Source: Pseudoalteromonas sp. MM1
Lineage (GTDB): Bacteria > Pseudomonadota > Gammaproteobacteria > Enterobacterales > Alteromonadaceae
Direction of reading: 5' to 3'
NCBI RefSeq assembly: GCF_030296835.1
Contig: NZ_AP027922.1
Coordinates: 2,356,001 to 2,420,000 of the forward strand
DNA length: 64,000 bases
This document shows, one piece after another, positions 43,259 through 53,899 of this stretch; positions within the stretch are counted from its first letter, which is position 1; each line of letters starts with the position of its first letter. The notes beneath the pieces were generated by a model that saw only the letters and a list, made by a program, of their open reading frames with translations, did no database searches and had not been told where the DNA came from. The position numbers and the translations under genes were made by a program.

Positions 43259-43322
43259 AGGTAATTAACCCAGCTGTAAGAAAAAAGCATCGCCGTTCTT
43301 TACAAATAATGGCGAGGGTCAC
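43259..43322 (+). pseudogene. tRNA-Val-like copy D5, truncated
   Basis: Same as D4 up to GGCGAGGGTCAC, then unrelated sequence; it lacks the T arm and acceptor 3' strand. Confidence 0.65.
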
Positions 43323-43557
43323 CGATATCAAGCCAAGCAATCAGCGCATATAAACACTCCACAAAACACCTAGGTTATTCTAATTATTATTTAGGGCTCC
43401 TTTTTATTTATTAAATAAAATCGCTAATGCCAGATAATATTAAGCCAGCTAAAGGTATTGAAATAATTTAATCTTCTAATAACCTCGGCTAATAGTTAAA
43501 TTCCCTTGTAAGCAAGTAAACTGTTGATTATAGTCTGTGATAAATCAAACAACATGT

Positions 43558-45210
43558 ATGCCAATGCCGACTAAAATCTACGCCAAAGCCAAAATACTGA
43601 TAGTAGAAGAGCAGCCCCTCGCTCAAAGCTATATGAAGCAGTCGCTTGAAAGGCTTGGCTTTCGACAGTTGCACTTTGCCGATCATGCAATTGCGGCTAA
43701 AGAACAATGCTTGGCTGGGCAATTTGATTTAATAGTATGTTCCTTTAATTTAAGTAAACACCAAGACGGTTACCAACTCTACGAAGAGCTCCGTGTTAAG
43801 CGACTTATTAAAAACTCCACCGCGTTTATTTTTATTTCTGCAGAAACCAGTGGTGCGCTAGTGCATAGCGTTTTAGAACTTCAACCCGACGATTTTTTGG
43901 TAAAACCATTTACGGTACAAGAGTTAAAAACGCGCATTGAGCGTATTTTAAAACGTAAAAATGAACTACAAAGCATTTATACACTTATAGATGATGGCAA
44001 CGACTCAAAGGCCATAAAGGTAATCGATGCTGCACTGAATAAAAAAAACAATCTCTACAGCCCTATCTTACTTCGATTAAAAGGAGATGCGTTACTTAGG
44101 CTAAACCGCAGCGAAGAGGCTAAAGACTTTTTTACCTCAGTACTAGACATACAAAAGTTTGCCTGGGCCAAAGTTGGTTTAGTAGAAGCATTAATTGCAA
44201 ACAACGAGCATATTCTTGCTCAGCGTATGTTAAAAACAATGCTTGAACGTCATGAAACGCGTTTAGTGGCACTAGACTTGCTCGGGCAATTAGAAATAAA
44301 ACTAAACCAATTTGAGTTAGCGCAAGATTTTTTAACCCAAGCAGCCGATATTGCGCCGCGCAATATTCAAAGACAAAAATCGTTGAGTAACGTCTCATTA
44401 ATAAACCATGATTACGAAAAAAGTTATTTAACTCAAAAAGACATAGCCAGTTATGCGCGTCATTCTATTCATGACAGCCCCGACATCTATCTCAATGCTG
44501 CTCGTGCGGGAATAGACTTTGCGCTAACAACCGATCAAACAGATCAAATACAACGTATTTCGCGTCAAACGAACAAATACATCAATGATTTAAAAAAGCA
44601 GTTCCCTAATAATGCAAATCAATCTCAAATTGATGTACTTAATGCGCGTTTGCACTATTTGAAAGACGAGCACCAAAAAGCAAAGCGTCTTATTGAGCAG
44701 CTCGATGACGACGATACGTTAATACGCTCTGTGGATGGCGCACTTGATAAAGCAAAAGCGTTTCACGAACTGGGTTTTCACCAAAAGGCACAAGCCTTAT
44801 TTAGCCAAATAATTAGCCACTGTGAACGCCACCCCAATATGAGTGATACGACTTACTTGCGTTACATTCAACAGCAACAAAGTGAGCGTCGTGATATTAA
44901 AATGGGTCCTAAAGAGCTTAATAACCATGCTGTGACTCAATTTAATAAAGGGCAATTAAATACGGCGCTAGAGGCGTTTACACAAGCATTTAGAGTAATG
45001 CCGCGTAACCCAAGCATTGCGCTTAATTTATTACAGTGCTTATTTGATTCAACAAAACAAAAAGGCGGCACTTTCAACCTAGTTCTTGCTAAAAAGTGTT
45101 ACGCCCTTTTGAGTAATTCTACACTGCAGGAAGATCAGTCGCAGCGGTTAGACAAAATTTTGCACATAGCAAAAGAGATGAAACTCGATATACAAAACTC
45201 GAGTAAATAA
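43558..45210 (+). CDS. Receiver-domain protein with TPR repeats, phospho-acceptor Asp replaced
   Basis: 550 residues from ATG 43558; GTG 43537 would add seven residues and neither start has a clear ribosome site. The N-terminal CheY-like receiver (about 8-130) keeps the acidic pair (VEEQ), FISAET and LVKPF with the conserved lysine. The usual phospho-acceptor Asp is Ser in VCSFNLSKHQDG. The C-terminal ~400 residues are helical TPR-like repeats (for example AVTQFNKGQLNTALEAFTQAFRVMPRNPSIALNLLQC). No output DNA-binding or enzymatic domain. It probably acts as a phosphorylation-independent protein scaffold. Confidence 0.85.
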   Translation: MPMPTKIYAKAKILIVEEQPLAQSYMKQSLERLGFRQLHFADHAIAAKEQCLAGQFDLIVCSFNLSKHQDGYQLYEELRVKRLIKNSTAFIFISAETSGALVHSVLELQPDDFLVKPFTVQELKTRIERILKRKNELQSIYTLIDDGNDSKAIKVIDAALNKKNNLYSPILLRLKGDALLRLNRSEEAKDFFTSVLDIQKFAWAKVGLVEALIANNEHILAQRMLKTMLERHETRLVALDLLGQLEIKLNQFELAQDFLTQAADIAPRNIQRQKSLSNVSLINHDYEKSYLTQKDIASYARHSIHDSPDIYLNAARAGIDFALTTDQTDQIQRISRQTNKYINDLKKQFPNNANQSQIDVLNARLHYLKDEHQKAKRLIEQLDDDDTLIRSVDGALDKAKAFHELGFHQKAQALFSQIISHCERHPNMSDTTYLRYIQQQQSERRDIKMGPKELNNHAVTQFNKGQLNTALEAFTQAFRVMPRNPSIALNLLQCLFDSTKQKGGTFNLVLAKKCYALLSNSTLQEDQSQRLDKILHIAKEMKLDIQNSSK

Positions 45211-45214
45211 AACC

Positions 45215-45655
45215 CTAGAGCTTTTTCATTGCCGCTGCGTTGACACAATAACGCAAGCCCGACGGCGCGGGTCCATCAGGAAAAATGTGCCCTAAGTGTG
45301 CATCACACACATTACACACAACTTCAACGCGCTGCATACCATGGCTTAAATCGTTTACATAGCCAATAGCAGCTACTGTTGCTGGTTGTGTAAACGAAGG
45401 CCAGCCTGTACCGCTATCAAACTTTTCATCGGCATCAAAAAGTAAATTATCACAACATACACACGCGTATTTGCCCGGTTCTAATAATGTGCACGTTTGC
45501 GAGCTGTGAGGGCGTTCGGTGCCCTTTTTACGTGTCACATAATATTGCTCATCATTTAGCATTGACTGCCATTGCGCGTCTGTTTTTACAACCTTTTCGG
45601 GTGGCGTTGGGTTGCCGTTATTAGCAAAATTTATAACATCATTCCAAGTAAGCAT
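45215..45655 (-). CDS. msrB: Peptide methionine-R-sulfoxide reductase
   Basis: 146 residues from ATG 45655, which has AAGGAGG 8 bases upstream; a start 19 codons earlier would overlap the next gene and lacks such a site. The SelR/MsrB fold shows KGTERPHSS, two zinc CxxC pairs (CVCC, CNVC), GTGWPSF and LRYCVNAAA with the catalytic cysteine. It repairs methionine-R-sulfoxide in proteins. The stop lies 4 bp from the convergent TPR gene. Confidence 0.95.
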   Translation of the reverse strand: MLTWNDVINFANNGNPTPPEKVVKTDAQWQSMLNDEQYYVTRKKGTERPHSSQTCTLLEPGKYACVCCDNLLFDADEKFDSGTGWPSFTQPATVAAIGYVNDLSHGMQRVEVVCNVCDAHLGHIFPDGPAPSGLRYCVNAAAMKKL

Positions 45656-45683
45656 AATAGCCTCCTTCGGTATTAATAAGTGA

Positions 45684-46124
45684 TTAGCTAAAGCGAATAG
45701 TTTGCTTTTCATGATCTGAAAGTATGCGCTTCATGTAGGCGTCTATGTCATTTTTTTGTGCTGGTAAACTTACACTAAATTGTCGTTCGTTATTGCTATG
45801 AATAATAAGCTCATCGTTCTTACTTTCAATATGTTCAATGTTGCCAATAACAAGCCATTGCGGGCCAAATTTTTTATCAAAAAAACCTGCCAAGCTAAAT
45901 AACATTAAGTGCTGTGCATCACGCTGAATAAAATTATCAAGCGTATTGCGCTTTTTAAAGGCGGGAGTCAGCCTGTAACAACACGAACAAAACACAAATA
46001 ACCATAATCCTATTACGGCAGAAAACCAAATATGATCAATCAATGATGTAAACAGCACCAAAGCACCCAAAATAATGCCTATACCAAGCACTACAGCAGC
46101 AATTTTCTTATTAATGTTATCCAT
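45684..46124 (-). CDS. Small membrane protein of unknown function
   Basis: 146 residues. Two N-terminal hydrophobic helices (about 8-27 and 32-50) are followed by a basic turn and a ~90-residue soluble, beta-rich tail (FGPQWLVIGNIEHIESKNDELIIHS). No family recognised; the tail loosely resembles PH-like or YcxB-type domains. It sits between the DUF2919 and msrB genes in the same direction. Confidence 0.7.
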   Translation of the reverse strand: MDNINKKIAAVVLGIGIILGALVLFTSLIDHIWFSAVIGLWLFVFCSCCYRLTPAFKKRNTLDNFIQRDAQHLMLFSLAGFFDKKFGPQWLVIGNIEHIESKNDELIIHSNNERQFSVSLPAQKNDIDAYMKRILSDHEKQTIRFS

Positions 46125-46135
46125 TTGGCTCCCTT

Positions 46136-46642
46136 TTATTTAGCGTTTTTATTATCGGCTTTTTCGGTAGGCTCTGGCCAATCGTTAAAAAACACTTTCA
46201 AATAACGACTCTTTGCCAGGTACCACATTACCCAAAACACAATTACCATTTGCACGGCTAAAAACAGTGAAAACCTGTAATGACTATGTGCTGCTTGTAT
46301 TGTTAACCAGCCTAAATCGGTTACTGCGCACACCAGTAACGGCCAGCGCATGTAGCGCCACACCGTTGCTAAACGCGCACTCTGTTGATGAGAGTCGCGC
46401 GGGCGTCTTAAGCAAAATAAAAAGGTGGGCACTATCGCAATAGCACCAATTGCAATAGCGATAAAAAAATCGTTTTTAGATTTAAAAAATAACGACATTA
46501 AATCAAGCTCAGGGCGACGACTCAGTGCCGCTATAACCCAAATAAAATACGCACGTAGCAACACCAATAAACTTAGATGAAATGCAATAGGCGTACGGTA
46601 GCTTCCATATTTATCCCAGTATTCAGGTCCATAACGGCTCAT
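46136..46642 (-). CDS. DUF2919 family inner-membrane protein (YfeZ-like)
   Basis: 168 residues, four hydrophobic helices. The N terminus YWDKYGSYRTPIAFHLSLLVLLRAYFIWVIA matches the conserved beginning of DUF2919 proteins. Function unknown. It starts 10 bp after ligA and is probably cotranscribed with it. Confidence 0.82.
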   Translation of the reverse strand: MSRYGPEYWDKYGSYRTPIAFHLSLLVLLRAYFIWVIAALSRRPELDLMSLFFKSKNDFFIAIAIGAIAIVPTFLFCLRRPRDSHQQSARLATVWRYMRWPLLVCAVTDLGWLTIQAAHSHYRFSLFLAVQMVIVFWVMWYLAKSRYLKVFFNDWPEPTEKADNKNAK

Positions 46643-46651
46643 TTTATTACC

Positions 46652-48670
<2,019 letters not shown>

Positions 48671-48687
48671 TTAAACCTCAAAAACAT

Positions 48688-48717
48688 AAAAAAAGCCACT
48701 TTTAGGTAAGTGGCTTA
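48688..48717 (-). terminator. Intrinsic terminator between zipA and ligA
   Basis: Minus strand AAGCCACTT/AAGTGGCTT stem (9 bp), 6-nt loop, then seven T. It lies 18 bases before the ligA start, so ligA expression needs read-through or its own promoter. Confidence 0.8.
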
Positions 48718-48741
48718 ATAAAAATAATGTGTGCGTATAAA

Positions 48742-49485
48742 TTACGCAGAAAATGCACGAACCTGCTCAACATATTGACGAACGCGCTCAACAGTCATTT
48801 CTTCACGCTCGGCATCTAAAATTTGTGCACCAAATTCATCGGCAATTTTTTTAGCGGCGCTATGTAACATGTTAAATGCTGCAAGCCCGTCGCCCTCACA
48901 TGGTAAAGTCATAAATAAGCTAACCCCTGCGGTACTAAATTGTTCCATATTATCAATATCGAACGTACCTGGGTTATACATATTTACTAATCTAAATAAC
49001 ACTGGACCTTGGCCTGCAGGGTCAATATGACGATTAAAAAAGCCTTCTTCTGAGTATTTAAAACCAAGCGTATTAACCGCCGGTAATAATTTACTGCCTT
49101 GCATGCTTAGCCCTTCAGGCATTTGAATATGCACAATAACAAAGTCAGAGACCTCTGCTGGTGCTTCTTTTTCTGGCTCTGGTTCTGGCTCTTGAACTAC
49201 TTGCAGATCATCTTCAATGGGTGTTTGCGCCGCGCTAGTATCTATTTGCGGCTCGTTTGCGTCAAAATTTAGCTCGCCAAACTGCGGCTCATCTCGCTGT
49301 GCAACAACCGGCTCTTTAGGTTCAACGGGTGTATGCGAGGGTGTATCTTGCATTGGTTCAACCCGCTCCGAAGGCGCTACCTCGGGGCTGTCTTTTTTTC
49401 TAACTGACCATAAACCATGTACTAATAAGCCACCTATGACAAGTACACTGATCACAATTAAAACCAATCTTAGTTCTTCGGCCAT
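48742..49485 (-). CDS. zipA: Cell division protein ZipA
   Basis: 247 residues. An N-terminal membrane helix (about 6-25), a charged and Pro/Glu-rich linker (about 30-115) and the C-terminal ZipA domain that binds the FtsZ tail (about 115-245, with FVIVHIQMPEGLSMQG and FRLVNMYNPGTFD). It anchors FtsZ to the inner membrane at mid-cell. Located 72 bp after smc. Confidence 0.95.
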   Translation of the reverse strand: MAEELRLVLIVISVLVIGGLLVHGLWSVRKKDSPEVAPSERVEPMQDTPSHTPVEPKEPVVAQRDEPQFGELNFDANEPQIDTSAAQTPIEDDLQVVQEPEPEPEKEAPAEVSDFVIVHIQMPEGLSMQGSKLLPAVNTLGFKYSEEGFFNRHIDPAGQGPVLFRLVNMYNPGTFDIDNMEQFSTAGVSLFMTLPCEGDGLAAFNMLHSAAKKIADEFGAQILDAEREEMTVERVRQYVEQVRAFSA

Positions 49486-49557
49486 CCCCTCACCTTTTAT
49501 TATTTGTTATGCCTAAACCCGTGTATTAATTAACACTAATACGCTTAAAATAAACTG

Positions 49558-52500
49558 TTATGTGTGTGCAAGTTGCACTGCTTGTTCTATATCTACTGCT
49601 ACCATGCGTGATACACCTGGCTCTGCCATAGTTACGCCGGTTAAACGCCCCGCCATTTCCATTGCAATTTTATTATGACTAATATAAATAAACTGCACCG
49701 ATTGTGACATTTCTTCAACCAAACGGCAAAAGCGCACCACGTTAGCATCATCAAGCGGCGCATCTACTTCATCCAGCATACAGAATGGAGCTGGATTGAG
49801 CCTGAATATAGAAAACACCAATGATAATGCGCTCAGCGCTTTTTCTCCACCACTTAACAGGTGAATTGTTGAATTTTTCTTGCCTGGCGGCTGTGCCATT
49901 ATACTAACACCACTTTCAAGTAAATCATCACTGGTTAATTCTAAATACGCGCTACCACCGCCAAATACTTTGGGAAATAACTCTGCAAAGTCACTGTTTA
50001 CTTGATCAAAAGTGGCTTTAAAGCGTGTTTTGGTTTCGCTGTCAATTTTACGAATGGCACTTTCAAGCGTATTTAATGCTTTGGTTAAATCCTCAAGTTG
50101 ATTATTAAGATAATCACTGCGCTCTTTAGCTTGTTCAAACTCATCAATTGCAGCTAAATTTACCGCACCTAGCTTATCTAATTGATGCACAAGCCCGTTG
50201 TACTGATTTTGCGCTGCACTTAAACTCAGTGAATCAGGCAATATATCTAAAACACTTTTTAAGCTTTGCTTTAATTCTTCAAGCGGCTCAAGTGCTGCCT
50301 GTGCTTTTATAATTAGGCTTTGCTCTTCTATACTTAGCTTTTGATGTTGTTCTTGCAAACCTGCCAGCTCACCTTGAGAGTGCTTAAGACTGGCTTGTTT
50401 ACTTATAAGCGTTTGCTTTGCCTCGTTAAGCTTTTTTTGTAACGCAACCAAACTCGCTTCGCCTTGCTGATGCTTTATTAAAAGCTCTGCAATTTTCTCG
50501 TTGAGCTCTTGCTCTGGTATCAGTAACGCTTCCATTTGCGCTTGCAGCTCTTGAGCTTCTTCTTGCGTACTAATAAGTTCTTGCTCGGCATGATTAAGCT
50601 TTGTTTGACTGAGCTGCCACTCACTGTGTATCTTCTGCTCTTTTAACGAGGCCTGATGCGCGTGTGTTTTATATTGTTCAAGTGTAGCTGCAGCTTGACT
50701 GTATGCAGCGTTACTGCGTGTGCAAGTGGCGTCGGCGCTTGTCAGTTCCGTTGCTAAATCACGTTGCTGTTGATATAGCACTTCAAGCGTACTTTTTTGC
50801 TCATCGCGCGTTTTATATAAGTGTGATTGCTCAGAGGTTAATGCAAGTTTTTGCTGCTGGTATTTTTCTAGTTGCTGTAAAAATTGTGCAACTTGCTCTT
50901 TAAGCATATCGCTGCGTGTGCTCGCCACGGCAATATTTTGTGCTAATTGGTGAATAGCATTTTTATGTAGCGCTAATTCATCAGAAAGTTCTTTTTGCTG
51001 TGCTTTTAGCGTATTGAGGTGCTCGAGAACACTTGTCAGTGTATTTTCGGCATCTACTAAGCTCGCCGTTTTTTGCTTTAACTGTGTGTGTTTTAAAAGT
51101 TGTGAATTTTCGGCGTTTTTATCTGCGCTGCGGTGCCAGTTCCGAGCATGTAAAGCACCGGTTTTATCCATAACAGCAATATAAAATGTATCGTTTAATG
51201 CAGCTAAATCAGCACTTTCGCTGTACGCAATACGGGTCAGTATATCTGGAAAAGCTCCATCAGTGATCAATGCCGCAACGCTATTTGCTGGTGCATCACT
51301 TTTATGTGGCCACACACTATTATTGCTTTGTACATCGGCTACATTTAGGTGCTCAAGCGTTTGCAGTGCCTGTTCAACTATATGTTCGAACCTAGGTTTT
51401 ACCTGTAGTTGATTAAATAAAGTGTGCTGCTTATTAGTATTTTCAATCCCTAAGCTGCTTTTTAGCCCTGCAATACGCGCTTTTAGCTCATTAACGTGCT
51501 GCACGCTTTGCTGGTGTTGTTGCTCAGCGTCATTCACTAAATCGGTTTGCTCTTTAAGCGCTGCGGTGTAGTGTGTTTGCGCCGTTTGCTTACTGGCTAG
51601 CTCTTGAGTGAGGGTTTGTTTGTATTTTTGTTGCTCAGCTAATTGCTGCTCTAATTGGCTACTTTTAATATCGTCAATTTGGCTATTTAACTGGCTAAGC
51701 TGTGCGTCTACATGGGTTAAGGCTTGCTCTGTTTGCTTAACGCTACTTTGCTGCGTCTGTACTTTATTATTGAGCGCGTGCTGTTGTTGATTTAGGCTTT
51801 GCCACGCGGCTGTGTGCGTATTCTTCTCATCTATTAAATCTGCAAGTGTGAGAGTAAGCTCTTCAACTTGTTCGCTACACTCTAAACTATATTCACTTAC
51901 CTCTTGGTGGCCCACAGCGAGCTGTGCACACACATTTTGCTGCTGTATTTTTAGCTCTTCACTTTGGCGTTTTCGCTGCTCAAGTTTTACCACAGTTTGT
52001 TTAAGCGTTTGCGTTTGCTGCTTAATATTAATCTGTTGTTGCTCGGTACGCGTTAACTCGGTATGAGTAACGTGTTGCTGATGCTGCGCATCGCTTAACT
52101 TATCTTGCTGGGCTTGTACTTGCCCCTCTAAGCTTGCAAGTATGTCATCGTGCCCTGAGTGCGCCGTTTTAAAAAACGTTATTTGCTCATTCAGCTTTTT
52201 AATTTGTGCGCTTTTTTCGAGCTGTTGTTGATGCAGTTTTTGCCATTTTAATACGGCAATTTGACCTTTTAAAGTGCGCTCTTGCGCTTTGAGTTCTCGG
52301 TATTTTTTAGCATCAACCGACTGTACAGCGAGTTTATCAAGCTGAGTTTGCAGTTCTTTACGCACATCGAGCAAACGCTCTAGGTTTTCGCGGGTACTTT
52401 TAATTCGGGTTTGGGTTTCGCGGCGGCGCTCTTTGTATTTAGACACACCGGCGGCTTCTTCTAAAAACACCCGTAGCTCTTGAGGTTTACTCTCGATTAA

Positions 52501-52953
52501 ACGCGAGATCATCCCTTGCTCTATTATTGCGTAACTACGCGGGCCAAGCCCGGTGCCCAAAAATATATCGGTAATATCGCGCTTACGACATTTGCTACCG
52601 TTTAAAAAATACAGCGATTGCCCGTCACGAGTTACTAAGCGTTTAATTGCTATTTGGTTTCTGTCGGCAAAAGTATTGGGGATATCACCTTGGGTATTAT
52701 CAAAAATCAGCTCTACAGAGGCTTGCGAGATAGGTTTACGATTAGTTGAGCCATTAAAAATAACATCGGTCATGGCATCGCCACGTAAGTTTTTAGCCGA
52801 GCTTTCACCAAGCACCCATCGCACTGCATCAATAACGTTAGATTTGCCGCAGCCGTTAGGGCCAACAACACACGTCATTTGATCAGGAAATGGAATTTTA
52901 GTGGGCTCTACAAACGATTTAAAGCCCGCTAATTTGATAGTGCTTAAGCGCAT
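49558..52953 (-). CDS. smc: Chromosome segregation SMC protein
   Basis: 1131 residues. N-terminal ATPase half with Walker A GPNGCGKSN (31-39). Long coiled coil (about 170-500), a hinge region (about 505-620), a second coiled coil to about 960, and the C-terminal half with signature LLSGGEKALSALSL and Walker B FCMLDEVDAPLDD. Works with ScpA/ScpB (not in this window) in chromosome compaction. The hinge looks short relative to what I would expect, but the alignment was only by eye. Confidence 0.96.
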   Translation of the reverse strand: MRLSTIKLAGFKSFVEPTKIPFPDQMTCVVGPNGCGKSNVIDAVRWVLGESSAKNLRGDAMTDVIFNGSTNRKPISQASVELIFDNTQGDIPNTFADRNQIAIKRLVTRDGQSLYFLNGSKCRKRDITDIFLGTGLGPRSYAIIEQGMISRLIESKPQELRVFLEEAAGVSKYKERRRETQTRIKSTRENLERLLDVRKELQTQLDKLAVQSVDAKKYRELKAQERTLKGQIAVLKWQKLHQQQLEKSAQIKKLNEQITFFKTAHSGHDDILASLEGQVQAQQDKLSDAQHQQHVTHTELTRTEQQQINIKQQTQTLKQTVVKLEQRKRQSEELKIQQQNVCAQLAVGHQEVSEYSLECSEQVEELTLTLADLIDEKNTHTAAWQSLNQQQHALNNKVQTQQSSVKQTEQALTHVDAQLSQLNSQIDDIKSSQLEQQLAEQQKYKQTLTQELASKQTAQTHYTAALKEQTDLVNDAEQQHQQSVQHVNELKARIAGLKSSLGIENTNKQHTLFNQLQVKPRFEHIVEQALQTLEHLNVADVQSNNSVWPHKSDAPANSVAALITDGAFPDILTRIAYSESADLAALNDTFYIAVMDKTGALHARNWHRSADKNAENSQLLKHTQLKQKTASLVDAENTLTSVLEHLNTLKAQQKELSDELALHKNAIHQLAQNIAVASTRSDMLKEQVAQFLQQLEKYQQQKLALTSEQSHLYKTRDEQKSTLEVLYQQQRDLATELTSADATCTRSNAAYSQAAATLEQYKTHAHQASLKEQKIHSEWQLSQTKLNHAEQELISTQEEAQELQAQMEALLIPEQELNEKIAELLIKHQQGEASLVALQKKLNEAKQTLISKQASLKHSQGELAGLQEQHQKLSIEEQSLIIKAQAALEPLEELKQSLKSVLDILPDSLSLSAAQNQYNGLVHQLDKLGAVNLAAIDEFEQAKERSDYLNNQLEDLTKALNTLESAIRKIDSETKTRFKATFDQVNSDFAELFPKVFGGGSAYLELTSDDLLESGVSIMAQPPGKKNSTIHLLSGGEKALSALSLVFSIFRLNPAPFCMLDEVDAPLDDANVVRFCRLVEEMSQSVQFIYISHNKIAMEMAGRLTGVTMAEPGVSRMVAVDIEQAVQLAHT

Positions 52954-53020
52954 CTTATTGTTATTACCGATTATTATTGTTATTAATTACAAACAATTTA
53001 ACTCATAAACAGTTAAAAAG

Positions 53021-53752
53021 TTAAGCTTGGCGTTTAAAGTTATCCAAAATAATACCGGTGGCCATAGCCACATTAAGTGACTCTGCACCGCCAAATGCCG
53101 GTATGGTTATTTTGTCGCTCACTAATTTTGTGCATTGCTCACGTATACCATGCGATTCACTGCCCATTAGCAGCACACCTTCACCGTTAAATTGTGTTTT
53201 ATGCACGCTTTGCCCATCTAAAAACGCGCCATATATTGGCAAGTTTAAAGTTTGTAAGTATTCAGGTAGCTCTACTTGGCTTACAGACACTCTTACAAAC
53301 GAGCCCATAGTGGCGCTAATTGTTTTAGGGTTGTAAGCATCGGCGCTGTCGGTACTTGTTACTATATGTTTAATGCCATACCAATCAGCAACACGAATAA
53401 TAGTGCCTAAATTGCCCGGATCTGATACGCCATCAAGAGCAAGTATTAACCCATCGCTTTTTGGCAGCTCTGCATTTGGCATATTAACAATAGCAATTGC
53501 GGCATTGTTACTTACCAGCGTACTGGCTTTAGTGAGTTGCTCTTCTTGTGCTTCAATTAACTGTGTGTGAGGATATTGGCTTTGATGAGCATTTATAAAT
53601 GCCTGCGTAGCAAATATATCAACCGCTTTTAATGGGCTGTTTAACAACTCAAGTACGTTTTTTTCACCTTGTACAAGGTATTGATTATATTGCTTTCGGT
53701 ACTTTTTTTGGCCAAGTTGGCGAATAAGCTTGAGTTGGTTTTTTGAAATCAT
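53021..53752 (-). CDS. TrmH/SpoU-family RNA 2'-O-methyltransferase
   Basis: 243 residues. N-terminal substrate-binding segment (QLGQKKYRKQYNQYLVQGEKNVLELL) followed by a SPOUT domain with the three motifs GVSDPGNLGTIIRVADWYG, LLMGSESHGI and ESLNVAMATGIIL, which form the trefoil-knot SAM site. It methylates a ribose in rRNA or tRNA; the exact target cannot be told. Confidence 0.92.
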   Translation of the reverse strand: MISKNQLKLIRQLGQKKYRKQYNQYLVQGEKNVLELLNSPLKAVDIFATQAFINAHQSQYPHTQLIEAQEEQLTKASTLVSNNAAIAIVNMPNAELPKSDGLILALDGVSDPGNLGTIIRVADWYGIKHIVTSTDSADAYNPKTISATMGSFVRVSVSQVELPEYLQTLNLPIYGAFLDGQSVHKTQFNGEGVLLMGSESHGIREQCTKLVSDKITIPAFGGAESLNVAMATGIILDNFKRQA

Positions 53753-53899
53753 AACAGCCCCATAAAATTATCGCCCTAGTATACCAGAGATGATTTAAAG
53801 TGCAGCACCACATATATTAAAAGCAGCGCCATTGTAGGCTGTAAGGCTTTTAAAGATTGAGCTTTGCACCAAACTTAGGTAAATTAACAAAAAAACAAC

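Larger units (their letters stand above)
42881..43322 (+). repeat. Three tandem 156-bp units each ending in a tRNA-Val-like copy
   Basis: Units 42881-43036 and 43037-43192 are full length and differ at about three positions by eye. The third, from 43193, is cut after GAGGGTCACC at 43322. Each unit is ~66 bp of AT-rich sequence with repeated ACCACTTCT words plus a tRNA-like segment. Confidence 0.85.

Noticed and set aside
39276..43322. Regular direct repeats that could suggest a CRISPR array
   Set aside because: The repeats are tRNAs and tRNA-like copies with conserved spacers; no variable spacers and no cas genes.
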